DNA of 64,000 bases from an uncultured Lachnospiraceae bacterium (GTDB lineage: Bacteria > Bacillota > Clostridia > Lachnospirales > Lachnospiraceae). The notes below the pieces were generated by a model, which saw only the letters and a list, made by a program, of their open reading frames with translations, was not told the origin of the DNA and did not search any database. The translations under genes were made by a program, and so were the position numbers. Positions 1-8,287 of this stretch are shown here, piece after piece. How positions within the stretch are numbered: position 1 is the stretch's first letter; each line of letters starts with the position of its first letter. The stretch covers positions 36,107 to 100,106 of the forward strand of contig CAJKGK010000008.1 of assembly GCA_905199445.1 (NCBI GenBank), read 5' to 3'.

Positions 1-1206
1 CCAATCCGAAGTTTCCTTTTCAAAATCAGACATAATATCATCAAATGATTCTCCTGCCGGCAAAATTTCATCGGCAAAGTCATCATCGTCATCTAAAATA
101 GCTTCATCCGAAATTTCCGCATCCAAAGCCTTCTCATCTGAAACGCTTTCAGATTCATGTGTAATTTTATGGATTCCGGAAGACGTTTTTAAAATATTTT
201 TAAAATCCTGCATGGTGTCCAGAGCAGCATCAAAATTATCCGGCTCTCCTTCATCGCTCTGCGACTGGGGTGTGTCGATCACCTCGTCGATAAAGTCATC
301 ATCTTCGTCATCCAGATCCTTTTCCTTCAGGGCTTCCAGCGCCTGGGCAGCCTGGGTCATGGCATCAAACAGCAACCCTGTATTAGACATAGGCTTGGGA
401 TTTTCCGATATCCTCTCCTGAGACTGTTTTTCCAGAGCTTTTTCAATCATATCTGTATCTATCCCGGTTTCCACGCCTGCATATTCCAAAGCATTATAGG
501 GGTTAAGCACTTCACGGGCAGCCTCCGTTTCCTGTACAGAAGCTTCGCGGGCAGCCTGCTGATCATCCTTGAAATCACGGGCAGCTTCCACCTCCACGGT
601 TGTCATCTTAGGCATGGGGTCTCCGCTGAGCCTGCACTTAAGTTCAATCGCCTTGTCCACGTATTCGCCATGGCCAAACCACAGAACAATTTCATCGCAC
701 TCATGAATGCATTTCTGAGTATCTCCGGCGGCCTCATAAAGTGTTGCCAGCTCATAAGCCCATTCTTCCATATATTCATAGTCTTTCAGCTTTTCCAGGG
801 TATCAATCAACACAGAAAGCCGCTCACCCTTGCCCTTATCCAAACGGTACCTTAAAATGTATCGATGTAAATCTCTGGACGCCACGGCAATAAATTCCTT
901 ATAGTAATATTCAGCCTCTGCATATTCACCCATTTCTATATACAGACTTGTAATTAAATCCAGAATCTTACGGCTTTTAGGAGATTTTTCATAGGCCTTT
1001 AAAAAAACCTCCTCTGCCGTCTGATACTGCTTCTCATGCATATAAACCTCACCAATCATACATAAAATCGGCGGATTTTTTATACGGCTGGCATCTACCC
1101 CTTTAACAACAGCCAAAGCGCCTGCATAGTTATCATTTAAAATAAAAGCCTTTACTCTTTTTACCAAATCTGCTTCTGATACTTTTTCCACGCCGTTTTC
1201 TGCCAC
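1..1206 (-). CDS. TPR-repeat protein, 3' end cut by window edge
   Basis: This frame is open from 1206 to the window edge, giving about 402 residues of a longer protein. Residues about 1-220 read as helical TPR-like pairs (alternating A/G/Y/L positions, for example around EVYMHEKQYQTAEEVF and YIEMGEYAEAEYYYKEF). After that comes an acidic, Asp/Glu-rich low-complexity stretch with DDEDDDF-type runs. TPR proteins are protein-protein scaffolds; no catalytic domain is visible in the part seen. Start: the codon just before GTG 1204-1206 is TGA in frame, so translation cannot begin further upstream; the next in-frame GTG is at residue 6. The GTG has no Shine-Dalgarno directly before it. The nearest good one (1272-1278) lies beyond an inverted repeat (see findings). 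The C-terminal half is outside the window, so the full function cannot be judged. Confidence 0.75.
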   Translation of the reverse strand, partial: MAENGVEKVSEADLVKRVKAFILNDNYAGALAVVKGVDASRIKNPPILCMIGEVYMHEKQYQTAEEVFLKAYEKSPKSRKILDLITSLYIEMGEYAEAEYYYKEFIAVASRDLHRYILRYRLDKGKGERLSVLIDTLEKLKDYEYMEEWAYELATLYEAAGDTQKCIHECDEIVLWFGHGEYVDKAIELKCRLSGDPMPKMTTVEVEAARDFKDDQQAAREASVQETEAAREVLNPYNALEYAGVETGIDTDMIEKALEKQSQERISENPKPMSNTGLLFDAMTQAAQALEALKEKDLDDEDDDFIDEVIDTPQSQSDEGEPDNFDAALDTMQDFKNILKTSSGIHKITHESESVSDEKALDAEISDEAILDDDDDFADEILPAGESFDDIMSDFEKETSDW

Positions 1207-1240
1207 TCAAATTATGATGAAGTCTCTGTACTTTAAGCTT

Positions 1241-1369
1241 CTATTTCTGTATATTTGCGCTTTGAGTGGACTCTCCTTTCTTTACATACTTTCGAATTTC
1301 CGTCTTTAAGCTTATCAGCAATTCCTCATATTCCTCTATTTGTTGTTTATATCTGCAAAGTCCATACAA
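1241..1369 (-). other. possible small ORF ahead of the TPR gene
   Basis: A frame open from an in-frame stop near 1400 to TAG 1241-1243 reads as a plausible coiled-coil peptide (42 residues if TTG 1367-1369 is used, 26 if the internal TTG is used), with the heptad-like run YKQQIEEYEELLISLKTEIR. No ATG or GTG start exists in frame and no convincing ribosome binding site precedes either TTG. It ends 34 bases before the GTG of the TPR gene, in another frame. It could be a real small protein, a leader peptide, or chance. Its composition looks coding, but the start is unsupported. Confidence 0.25.
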
Positions 1370-1498
1370 CCTGACAAAAAATTTATGGAGGACTGAAACC
1401 GTTTAAAATTTATATCATAAATTTATTTATCTTAGAGTTTAACACAGGTAACCTGAGTTTGACAATACCTTCGGTGCAGGCACCACCGTAATTTGCAG

Positions 1499-3037
1499 TC
1501 ATACATCTGCCTGCCGGTTCAAACACATTTCCCTGATAATGGTTCGCTCATCAAAGGGCAGGCAATGGCCTTTAATCTCCTGGCTTGTTTCATGTCCCTT
1601 TCCCGCCAGAACAACAATATCACCTTCGCCTATTTCTTCCAGCGCTCCGGCAATCGCTGCTTTTCGGTCTTTAACAACAAGCACCTGATCCGGCGGACAA
1701 CACAGACCATCCAATGTGGGATTTTCATCATATAATTGATGGATACCTTTTAAAATATCCTGAATAATCTGATCCGGATCTTCATATCTTGGATTATCGG
1801 TTGTAATAATGACTCTGTCCGCCAGCCGCACTGCAGCCTGCCCCATTCCAATCCGCCTTAAGGGTGAACGGTTGCCTCCGCACCCGAAAATACAAATCAG
1901 ACGAGACGGATGGTAAACTCTCATGTTTTTAAGCACCGCCTCCAACGCTGTGCCGTTATGGGCGTAATCCAAAACAAATCGGCCCTTTTTCACGAAAGGC
2001 ACAATCTCACACCGTCCGGGAATACACATATTTTCAAAAGCATGGTTAATAACTGCGTCATCAATATCAAAATGACGGGCAGCCGCAATCACAGCAAGTG
2101 CATTTTCCACATTATAAACCCCTGGTATGCCCAGCCTGAAATGTCCAAATGCATCTGATTCCCTGGTATTTTTCAAATCACGCATATCAAATGCCACACC
2201 CAGATGCTTTTGATCCTGCCATGGACGAATATGGCATGTTTGGGATAATTGATATGTTTCCAGAAAACACTGGTGTCCCTCAAGCGCCCGGCAAACATCC
2301 GGACCACTTTCGCCAATCACTGCAATTCCTGTACGGCACTGTCCAAACAGACGGCCTTTCCAGTACACATAATCATTAAAATCCCTGTGTTCCCCCGGAC
2401 CAATATGATCCGGATAAATATTGGTTATAATGCCATAATCAAATAAAATTCCGTCAACCCGATGACACATGAGTGCCTGTGAAGAAACTTCCATAACCGC
2501 AGCCTGACACCCGTCCTGTACCATCATATCCAGATAAGCTTCCACAAGATAGGATTCTGGCGTTGTATTATCTGTAGATATTCGCCGCTTCCCCGTATCT
2601 ACCCCAATAGTTCCCATAATGCCTGTAGGAATTCCTCCGGCTTCCAGTACCTTTTTCAGCATCCAGGCCACGGTTGTCTTACCCTTTGTGCCTGTAACTC
2701 CAATAACTTTCATTTTTTTTGCAGGGAAGCAAAACAGAGCCTTGGACATCTGAGCAAGGGCTTCCCTTGTATTATGAACTAAAATCACGGTGATCTTCCA
2801 TGGCTGCCCTGCCGCCCAGACAGCAGTATAAGCATCTTGAACCACAATGGCTGAGGCACCGCCTTTTACAGCCTGATCAATATAATCATGGCCATCTCTT
2901 TGGCTTCCTTTCAGACAGACAAATACACTATCTTTTACAATTTTTCTGGAATCATAAATAATATCGCTTACAAATATATTTTCATTTCCTGTCATCAACT
3001 GATAGATGACAGATTTCAACAGCCAGGATAAATACAT
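1499..3037 (-). CDS. murE: MurE-type UDP-MurNAc-tripeptide synthetase
   Basis: Cytoplasmic Mur ligase that adds the third stem-peptide residue to UDP-MurNAc-L-Ala-D-Glu in peptidoglycan synthesis. In the 512-residue product the ATP-binding loop GTKGKT lies at about 116-121, the DNPR motif at about 414-417, and the AGKGHE motif near the C-terminus. DNPR is the signature of meso-diaminopimelate-specific MurE, which predicts DAP-type peptidoglycan. Length is normal for the family. The longer reading starting at 3094 was rejected: that ATG sits inside a terminator-like stem (3083-3129) and has no ribosome binding site, while the ATG at 3037 opens with the usual MurE N-terminus (YLSWLL). The site upstream of 3037 is weak (GAGG, far away). 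It lies downstream of the SMC operon on the same strand but is separated from it by that terminator. Some clostridial genomes carry MurE paralogues, so it may not be the only copy. Confidence 0.88.
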   Translation of the reverse strand: MYLSWLLKSVIYQLMTGNENIFVSDIIYDSRKIVKDSVFVCLKGSQRDGHDYIDQAVKGGASAIVVQDAYTAVWAAGQPWKITVILVHNTREALAQMSKALFCFPAKKMKVIGVTGTKGKTTVAWMLKKVLEAGGIPTGIMGTIGVDTGKRRISTDNTTPESYLVEAYLDMMVQDGCQAAVMEVSSQALMCHRVDGILFDYGIITNIYPDHIGPGEHRDFNDYVYWKGRLFGQCRTGIAVIGESGPDVCRALEGHQCFLETYQLSQTCHIRPWQDQKHLGVAFDMRDLKNTRESDAFGHFRLGIPGVYNVENALAVIAAARHFDIDDAVINHAFENMCIPGRCEIVPFVKKGRFVLDYAHNGTALEAVLKNMRVYHPSRLICIFGCGGNRSPLRRIGMGQAAVRLADRVIITTDNPRYEDPDQIIQDILKGIHQLYDENPTLDGLCCPPDQVLVVKDRKAAIAGALEEIGEGDIVVLAGKGHETSQEIKGHCLPFDERTIIREMCLNRQADV

Positions 3038-3082
3038 ACACTCACATCCGAAAATTTCCTCTTTTTTTGTCAGACAAACAAA

Positions 3083-3129
3083 ACCAGGGGACATTTTACT
3101 ACATTATATGCGTAAAATGACACCCTGGT
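3083..3129 (-). terminator. terminator between the SMC operon and murE
   Basis: An inverted repeat (3083-3099 with 3112-3129) pairs almost throughout, CATTTTAC being matched by GTAAAATG and ACCAGGG by CCCTGGT. On the minus strand it is followed by a T-rich tract (TTTTGTTTGT). It lies 12 bases after the stop of the JetC-like gene and is the likely end of that operon. The loop contains TATAAT on the minus strand, but no matching -35 box is seen at the proper distance. Confidence 0.7.
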
Positions 3130-3140
3130 TCTTTACAATC

Positions 3141-6100
3141 TCAGATAAAGTCAAAAACTTCCTGTTCAAAATCAATTTTCACATATTCCAGTGCATCTGT
3201 CTCGATATTGGAATGATAGTCCACAACCACTGTCTGCTGTCGGTGATCAATCATCTTCTGTCCCAGCACATAGTTGACATCAAACCTTCCGGAAATAGCC
3301 GGTGTAGCGCCCCGAGCGGGAACAATCAGCTGAACATTATTAGCCTTGAGCAGTTCAAAAATTGGTTCCCAGATATAAATATCCTTTGCCGCTCCAAAAG
3401 GGTTATCAATAAAAATAACCTTTCCGGCCCGCACACCGTCGCTTCCTCTGGCATTCAGGGCTGAAATATAATTAATAACTGCAATCAAAAACTGAATATA
3501 AATCCCCTGGGACTGACCTGTACTTCCCACAGCTTCCTCATATCTTAAATACCGGCTCTGTTCCCGTATACGCTCCCGTTTGTAAAGATTCAGACGTATG
3601 CCGTTCATATCAGAAACAATAACAGAAAAAAGATTTTTCCAGCTCAGCTTCTGCCGGATGTATTTTAATTTTTCGTCATTATCTGTATAGGCATCCACTG
3701 TTGCCACAATCTGATCAATATAAGCCGACATCTGCTGACCATAAAATTCTTCACGCACATAGGGAATTTTCAGCTGAATCACCGGAAGCGGCTCACCGTC
3801 CTGCATGATCTGAGACAGTTTTGGAAAACGCTCCAGTTCGGTACGTATATCTATACACCGCTGCAGACACTGATTTTCAAACTGTTCCTTAATTTTGGTC
3901 ATATCCTCAATGCCCCTGGATATCCGTCCTTTTTCCAGATCAATAATCTGAATTGTCTCCTGAATATGGTCTGTCAGTGTTTTGGTTTCATCCACTGTTT
4001 TGGGAAGCTGAACATAGGAAGAAATTTCATCAGCCAGTTCACAGGCATTCATGCGGTTAAGTTCTCCGGCAAGATTTAAACGGTCTTTTTCAAAGGCCTC
4101 CCGTTTACGCTCCTCTTCTCTGCCAAAACGCTCATACATTTCCGTCAGTTCTTCACAGCGCTTTTTCAGATTAACGCTACCGCTGTAAAAATCTTTGGTC
4201 AGATTAAAATTCACTTTAACTGTACGAATCAACCGTTCCAGATCCTTACGGATATCCTCTGCAGCCTTCAGCTCCTTTTCAAGCCGCTCCTGTTCCAGAC
4301 CAGATGCACTGTACTTTTCATTTATCGTCTGAAGTGCCGCCTGATTTTCCCGAATAAAGCCACCAAAATCTTTATTTTTCAGTTCAATCTCGGTATAGCT
4401 TCCATATTTTTCTTCAATCACCGAAATGGCATTTTCCACATTTCCAAACAACCGATCCCGGCTGACCCTGGCCGCTTCAGCCATTTCGTCCAGTTTGGCA
4501 AGCTGCTCCGTCACCTGGGAAAGCTGCTCCCGCAGTGCTTCCAAATCTGCCTGAGAAGTCTGCATGCATTCGCCCTGCTCATAAAGCGTCCTCAGTTCAT
4601 CTGCAGACACACTTCGCTCTGTGATTCTCTCCTTTATGCGCGCCATCGCCATTTCATAGCTTTGAGCCAGTTGTTTTTTATCTTCAAAATCTGTATGTTC
4701 TTTTTCAAATACCTGACGTATGCCACAAAATCCGGCATGAAGTCCATCACTGTCCAGGCCCTCAAAATCACTGTCATTTTCGACTTTCTCTCCTGAAACA
4801 GCATAAGCACTGTACATTTCATCCCACAGCTTTTCCTGATTCTCTTTAAGCCGTGAAAAATTATCCAGTTTTTCATTGCAGGAGCGAATTTTGTGTTCAA
4901 GTGCCTCTGTCATCCCCTCCGACTGAGCCAGTCTTGCCTCACAGGAATGCTTTTGCTCTCTGGCCACCCTTAATGCTTCATTAATTTCGTCCAGATGTTG
5001 CTCTGACTCCCATACAGATATAAGCGTCTGCTCATCAGCTGCCAGCACCTCCAGCTGTGCATTTGCATCAGCAATCTGCTTCTGTGTCGCCTCCATGGCA
5101 CCTTTTAGAGCCTCACAATGTTTCTCGAATTCTTTTTTCTCCAGTTCAAGCGCATGAAGTCTTTTCTCCTCTGCTTTTGCAGCAGCTGCGTTTTCCTCAT
5201 ATTTAACCTCATATTCCACAAGGAACTGACCCATATACTCAATATCCGACATATAGGTTTTTTCATTATCCAAAAGACGTTTTTGCCCTGCGCCCAGACG
5301 GTCAAGCTGGGATTCCAAAGATGTAAGTTTTGAGGATAAGGTCTCCGAATCATAATACAGCCGTCCGTCTCCGGAAACAAAAATAATGTGGCCATTTTCC
5401 GGAAACAGGCAGTCTCCCAAAACAGCATCCAATCCAAGAACAGGAATTGTATAAGCACCAAAATCTTTTGTATAAAGGATTTCATCCTCGGCAATCTTTG
5501 TAAAATTATCCTTTACAATCACAGACCACGGCAAATACGGCATTTTTTTCAGCAAAGCCTGACGTCCTTCATTGTCCAGCCCGCAGATATAGTCGCTTCC
5601 CGGAATGCACGTTGCCCCGTGCTGTCTGCGTATATAATTAATTAATTCCCGCTGTCCGTCAGAAATTCTGGACGGATTGCCTCCCCGCAGTGCCTCAATC
5701 TGGCTGCGGATTAAATCTGTCTTTTGTCCCAGATCATAAATATCCAGAATAACTTTCTTATAACGTTCGTAAATCGCATCTCTTAATTCATAGTAGTTGC
5801 CGGCCTTATAAACATCCCGCAAACGATCAGCCTTTATCTTTTCATGCTCATATGCCTTAAAAAATCCTTCGATTTCAGCCTTTTTCTGGTGAACGGTATC
5901 TATTAGAACACCAATACTTTCCAGACGCAGCCTGCAACTTTGAATTTCATTATACAGATGATCCAGCTGACCTTTATCTTGCATCACGGCATCCTTAAGG
6001 GTACGCTGCCTTGCCCTGTTTTTCTTAAGCTCTTTTTCACTGCCTTCCACAAGCAAAGAATTTAACCGGCTTCTAAGCTGGGTAAGGTTCTTTTGTTCCT

Positions 6101-7574
6101 GTCCCGCGGCAGCCTCGTTTCTGGCACATAAATCTTCGGCTACAGCCAGCTGATTATCTAACATCCGATGCTCTGATTGAAGGCTGCTTAAACTGTCCTT
6201 ATCTGCTCTGAGCGATTTTCTAAGATCCACACACTGCACATCCCACTGCTGACGGCGCTCATTGTAAAATACCCTCTGACGGGCAGCCATACGTTTAAGC
6301 TTTTCCAGCAGTTCCCCGTGATCTGTGCCAACATGATCCATGGCCTCTCTCACCGAAGCAATTTTTTGTTCAAGACTGACATATTCCTGCCAGTCATTCA
6401 TTGAAAGCTTATGGTTCAAATCCAGGCGCAGCCGATCCCGCTTTTCAGTAAGCAGCATCTTATCTTTTTCGAACCGTCCCGAATTTGCCTCATACATTCT
6501 GAGGCGTTCTCTGCTTTCCTGAATTTTCACAGTTTCCAGCTTACGCCGGATCTCACCCATATGTTTCCAGGCAAACTCGCCTTCTTTGCGGGCTGCTGCC
6601 AGATCCTTTTCCTTTCTCCTGCAGGCACTGACTGCCGTATTATATATTTTGATCAGCTCCACGCAAAAGTCTTCTTCTTCCAAGTACAGCTGACGCAGCG
6701 TATCTACCCTTCCTGCAAAAGTATTCAGAGCGCTGATCTGATGGTCGTAACCGGAAATCTCCTCTTTGCGGGCAGAAAGCTCCATAAGCTTATCTTTAAT
6801 GTCCAGAAGATTTCTGGCCATATCCCCTTCCTCCGGTTCCTGCCCGTCTCTGGCCTTCATCACAAAGGCCTTCTGAATAATTTCCTCAATTAAAAGATCC
6901 TCAATAACCTTTCTTGTTGTTCTGTAATTTGTCTCAAAATATGTACGCACATGGCCTTCGGTTTTATTAATTCCCCGAATAATTTCCCAGGAACTTTCAT
7001 ACAGGCCATACTGTCCGATAAAACGCTGATACTCTCCTTTACGTTCAAAAATGCGGACAGACAGATTATAATCGCTGTGGGAAAGCTCCTTTAAATAAGC
7101 CTTAAGACCAGGCCAGGTTATCCGCTCCTTTCCCTTCTTCAAAGGAAGATTAACAAGATCATTATCATTATATTCACGATAAAAAATAACGTAATTAAAG
7201 TATTCGATGGAAGCAGCATCCCGCACCCGTCCGACTGTGTGATCCTCCCTGGCTTTTCTTGCACAAAAACCGGTAAGCATATATTTATACCCATCTTTTA
7301 CCATATCCTCATCCAGTGTCCATTCAATCAAGGAATGAATGGTTGTACTGCCATCTCCGGTTCTGAAAAGCTTTTCCACGGGCTGCTTATCATCCAGGGT
7401 ACAGTTTGGAATCAAATTCTGGAATAATAGAAGCATAAGCACACTCTTACCGCCGCCGTTAGCCAGATCGTACAGTGCATTGCGTCCGTCAAAACGCATA
7501 ATAAAATCGTCATAAAATTGTGTGCCAAAATTATATTTAACATTATTGACACGAATTCTGTTTATATGGGGCAT
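3141..7574 (-). CDS. SMC/MukB-like ATPase, JetC-like subunit
   Basis: Large 1477-residue ABC-type ATPase with SMC architecture. A head half with Walker A (ANGGGKS, residues 38-44) opens the protein. It is followed by roughly 1,200 residues rich in Glu, Lys, Leu and Gln that read as long coiled coils, with a non-coil patch at about 650-770 in hinge position (YICGLDNEG, CLFPENGHIIFVSGDGRLYYD). The second head half has a signature-like segment GSTGQSQG (about 1350-1357) and Walker B VIFIDNPFG with Asp about 1390. Start ATG overlaps the stop of the upstream JetB-like gene as TAATG, so the two are translationally coupled. Gene order (kleisin-like, small subunit, SMC) matches MukFEB/MksFEB and Wadjet JetABC, and the length is near that of MukB. 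In characterised relatives the complex loads on DNA and extrudes loops, either for chromosome organisation or, with a nuclease subunit, to cut plasmids. The residue after the Walker B Asp is Asn rather than Glu, which is unusual (see findings). Confidence 0.85.
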   Translation of the reverse strand: MPHINRIRVNNVKYNFGTQFYDDFIMRFDGRNALYDLANGGGKSVLMLLLFQNLIPNCTLDDKQPVEKLFRTGDGSTTIHSLIEWTLDEDMVKDGYKYMLTGFCARKAREDHTVGRVRDAASIEYFNYVIFYREYNDNDLVNLPLKKGKERITWPGLKAYLKELSHSDYNLSVRIFERKGEYQRFIGQYGLYESSWEIIRGINKTEGHVRTYFETNYRTTRKVIEDLLIEEIIQKAFVMKARDGQEPEEGDMARNLLDIKDKLMELSARKEEISGYDHQISALNTFAGRVDTLRQLYLEEEDFCVELIKIYNTAVSACRRKEKDLAAARKEGEFAWKHMGEIRRKLETVKIQESRERLRMYEANSGRFEKDKMLLTEKRDRLRLDLNHKLSMNDWQEYVSLEQKIASVREAMDHVGTDHGELLEKLKRMAARQRVFYNERRQQWDVQCVDLRKSLRADKDSLSSLQSEHRMLDNQLAVAEDLCARNEAAAGQEQKNLTQLRSRLNSLLVEGSEKELKKNRARQRTLKDAVMQDKGQLDHLYNEIQSCRLRLESIGVLIDTVHQKKAEIEGFFKAYEHEKIKADRLRDVYKAGNYYELRDAIYERYKKVILDIYDLGQKTDLIRSQIEALRGGNPSRISDGQRELINYIRRQHGATCIPGSDYICGLDNEGRQALLKKMPYLPWSVIVKDNFTKIAEDEILYTKDFGAYTIPVLGLDAVLGDCLFPENGHIIFVSGDGRLYYDSETLSSKLTSLESQLDRLGAGQKRLLDNEKTYMSDIEYMGQFLVEYEVKYEENAAAAKAEEKRLHALELEKKEFEKHCEALKGAMEATQKQIADANAQLEVLAADEQTLISVWESEQHLDEINEALRVAREQKHSCEARLAQSEGMTEALEHKIRSCNEKLDNFSRLKENQEKLWDEMYSAYAVSGEKVENDSDFEGLDSDGLHAGFCGIRQVFEKEHTDFEDKKQLAQSYEMAMARIKERITERSVSADELRTLYEQGECMQTSQADLEALREQLSQVTEQLAKLDEMAEAARVSRDRLFGNVENAISVIEEKYGSYTEIELKNKDFGGFIRENQAALQTINEKYSASGLEQERLEKELKAAEDIRKDLERLIRTVKVNFNLTKDFYSGSVNLKKRCEELTEMYERFGREEERKREAFEKDRLNLAGELNRMNACELADEISSYVQLPKTVDETKTLTDHIQETIQIIDLEKGRISRGIEDMTKIKEQFENQCLQRCIDIRTELERFPKLSQIMQDGEPLPVIQLKIPYVREEFYGQQMSAYIDQIVATVDAYTDNDEKLKYIRQKLSWKNLFSVIVSDMNGIRLNLYKRERIREQSRYLRYEEAVGSTGQSQGIYIQFLIAVINYISALNARGSDGVRAGKVIFIDNPFGAAKDIYIWEPIFELLKANNVQLIVPARGATPAISGRFDVNYVLGQKMIDHRQQTVVVDYHSNIETDALEYVKIDFEQEVFDFI

Positions 7575-8287
7575 TATTCCGTCTGACCTCCCTTTACCGC
7601 AATTTCATAAAGCCGGCTGCGTCCATCTTCATAATAATTCTCAACCAGAGCCCTGAAACGATCTCTGGCATAATAGCGCCCTCCGGTTTCCGTAAAAAGA
7701 TCCTGCTCCTGAAGAAAATTAAAAACAAGCTTTACAAAGCCGATTTTCGTTCCCCGGGCAGCTTTCAGTGTTGCCATATCATCATTCGCAGTCATCATAG
7801 GCATGTCCGCCCAGAGCAGGGAAATCGTCTCAAAACTGCTCTCCTCATTTTTATTGCCGGAAACAAGCTCAAGCTTTGGCATAATCTGTGCCAGCGCCCC
7901 GCTCACCTTCTCAATCACATCCTCAGCCCGCACATACGCCGTTCCAGAGGCGCTGCCGCTGTCATTATAAAACATTGTGACAACCTGAAAAATAATAAAA
8001 TATGCCAAAAACAATTCACGATTCAGACGAAGCCCGATAAGCTTTTTTAATTCCTCATTAGTAAAACCAAAAACCCTGTTATTTTCACCGGATGTCATAT
8101 AAAGGGCATAATTATATTCATAAAGGCGCAGATTGGATTTTTTAAGCATTAACTCCAGAATATCCGCAACCTGTGCATTCGTGGAAAATGCCTCATACAA
8201 ATCAACATTATGGGTTTTGGAAACCTCATCCCCCATCAGCAGACAGGAAAAAATCTCCATAGCCTTTTCCAGATTTCTGTATTCCAT
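7574..8287 (-). CDS. JetB/MksE-like small subunit (DUF6063-like)
   Basis: A 237-residue protein between the kleisin-like and SMC-like genes, overlapping both by one base (TGATG at the start, TAATG at the end). By position and size it corresponds to MksE/JetB, the winged-helix subunit that binds the kleisin. I recall the clostridial version as family DUF6063, which needs checking. The sequence is mixed helix and strand with no catalytic motif. The last 60 residues (GFVKLVFNFLQEQDLF, then GRYYARDRFRALVENYYE) look like a winged helix, where MukE-type proteins have one. Role: structural subunit of the SMC complex in the cytoplasm. Confidence 0.75.
   Translation of the reverse strand: MEYRNLEKAMEIFSCLLMGDEVSKTHNVDLYEAFSTNAQVADILELMLKKSNLRLYEYNYALYMTSGENNRVFGFTNEELKKLIGLRLNRELFLAYFIIFQVVTMFYNDSGSASGTAYVRAEDVIEKVSGALAQIMPKLELVSGNKNEESSFETISLLWADMPMMTANDDMATLKAARGTKIGFVKLVFNFLQEQDLFTETGGRYYARDRFRALVENYYEDGRSRLYEIAVKGGQTE

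Noticed and set aside
3038..3094. Longer murE reading
   Set aside because: Its ATG is within a terminator stem and has no ribosome binding site; MurE proteins normally start at the later methionine.
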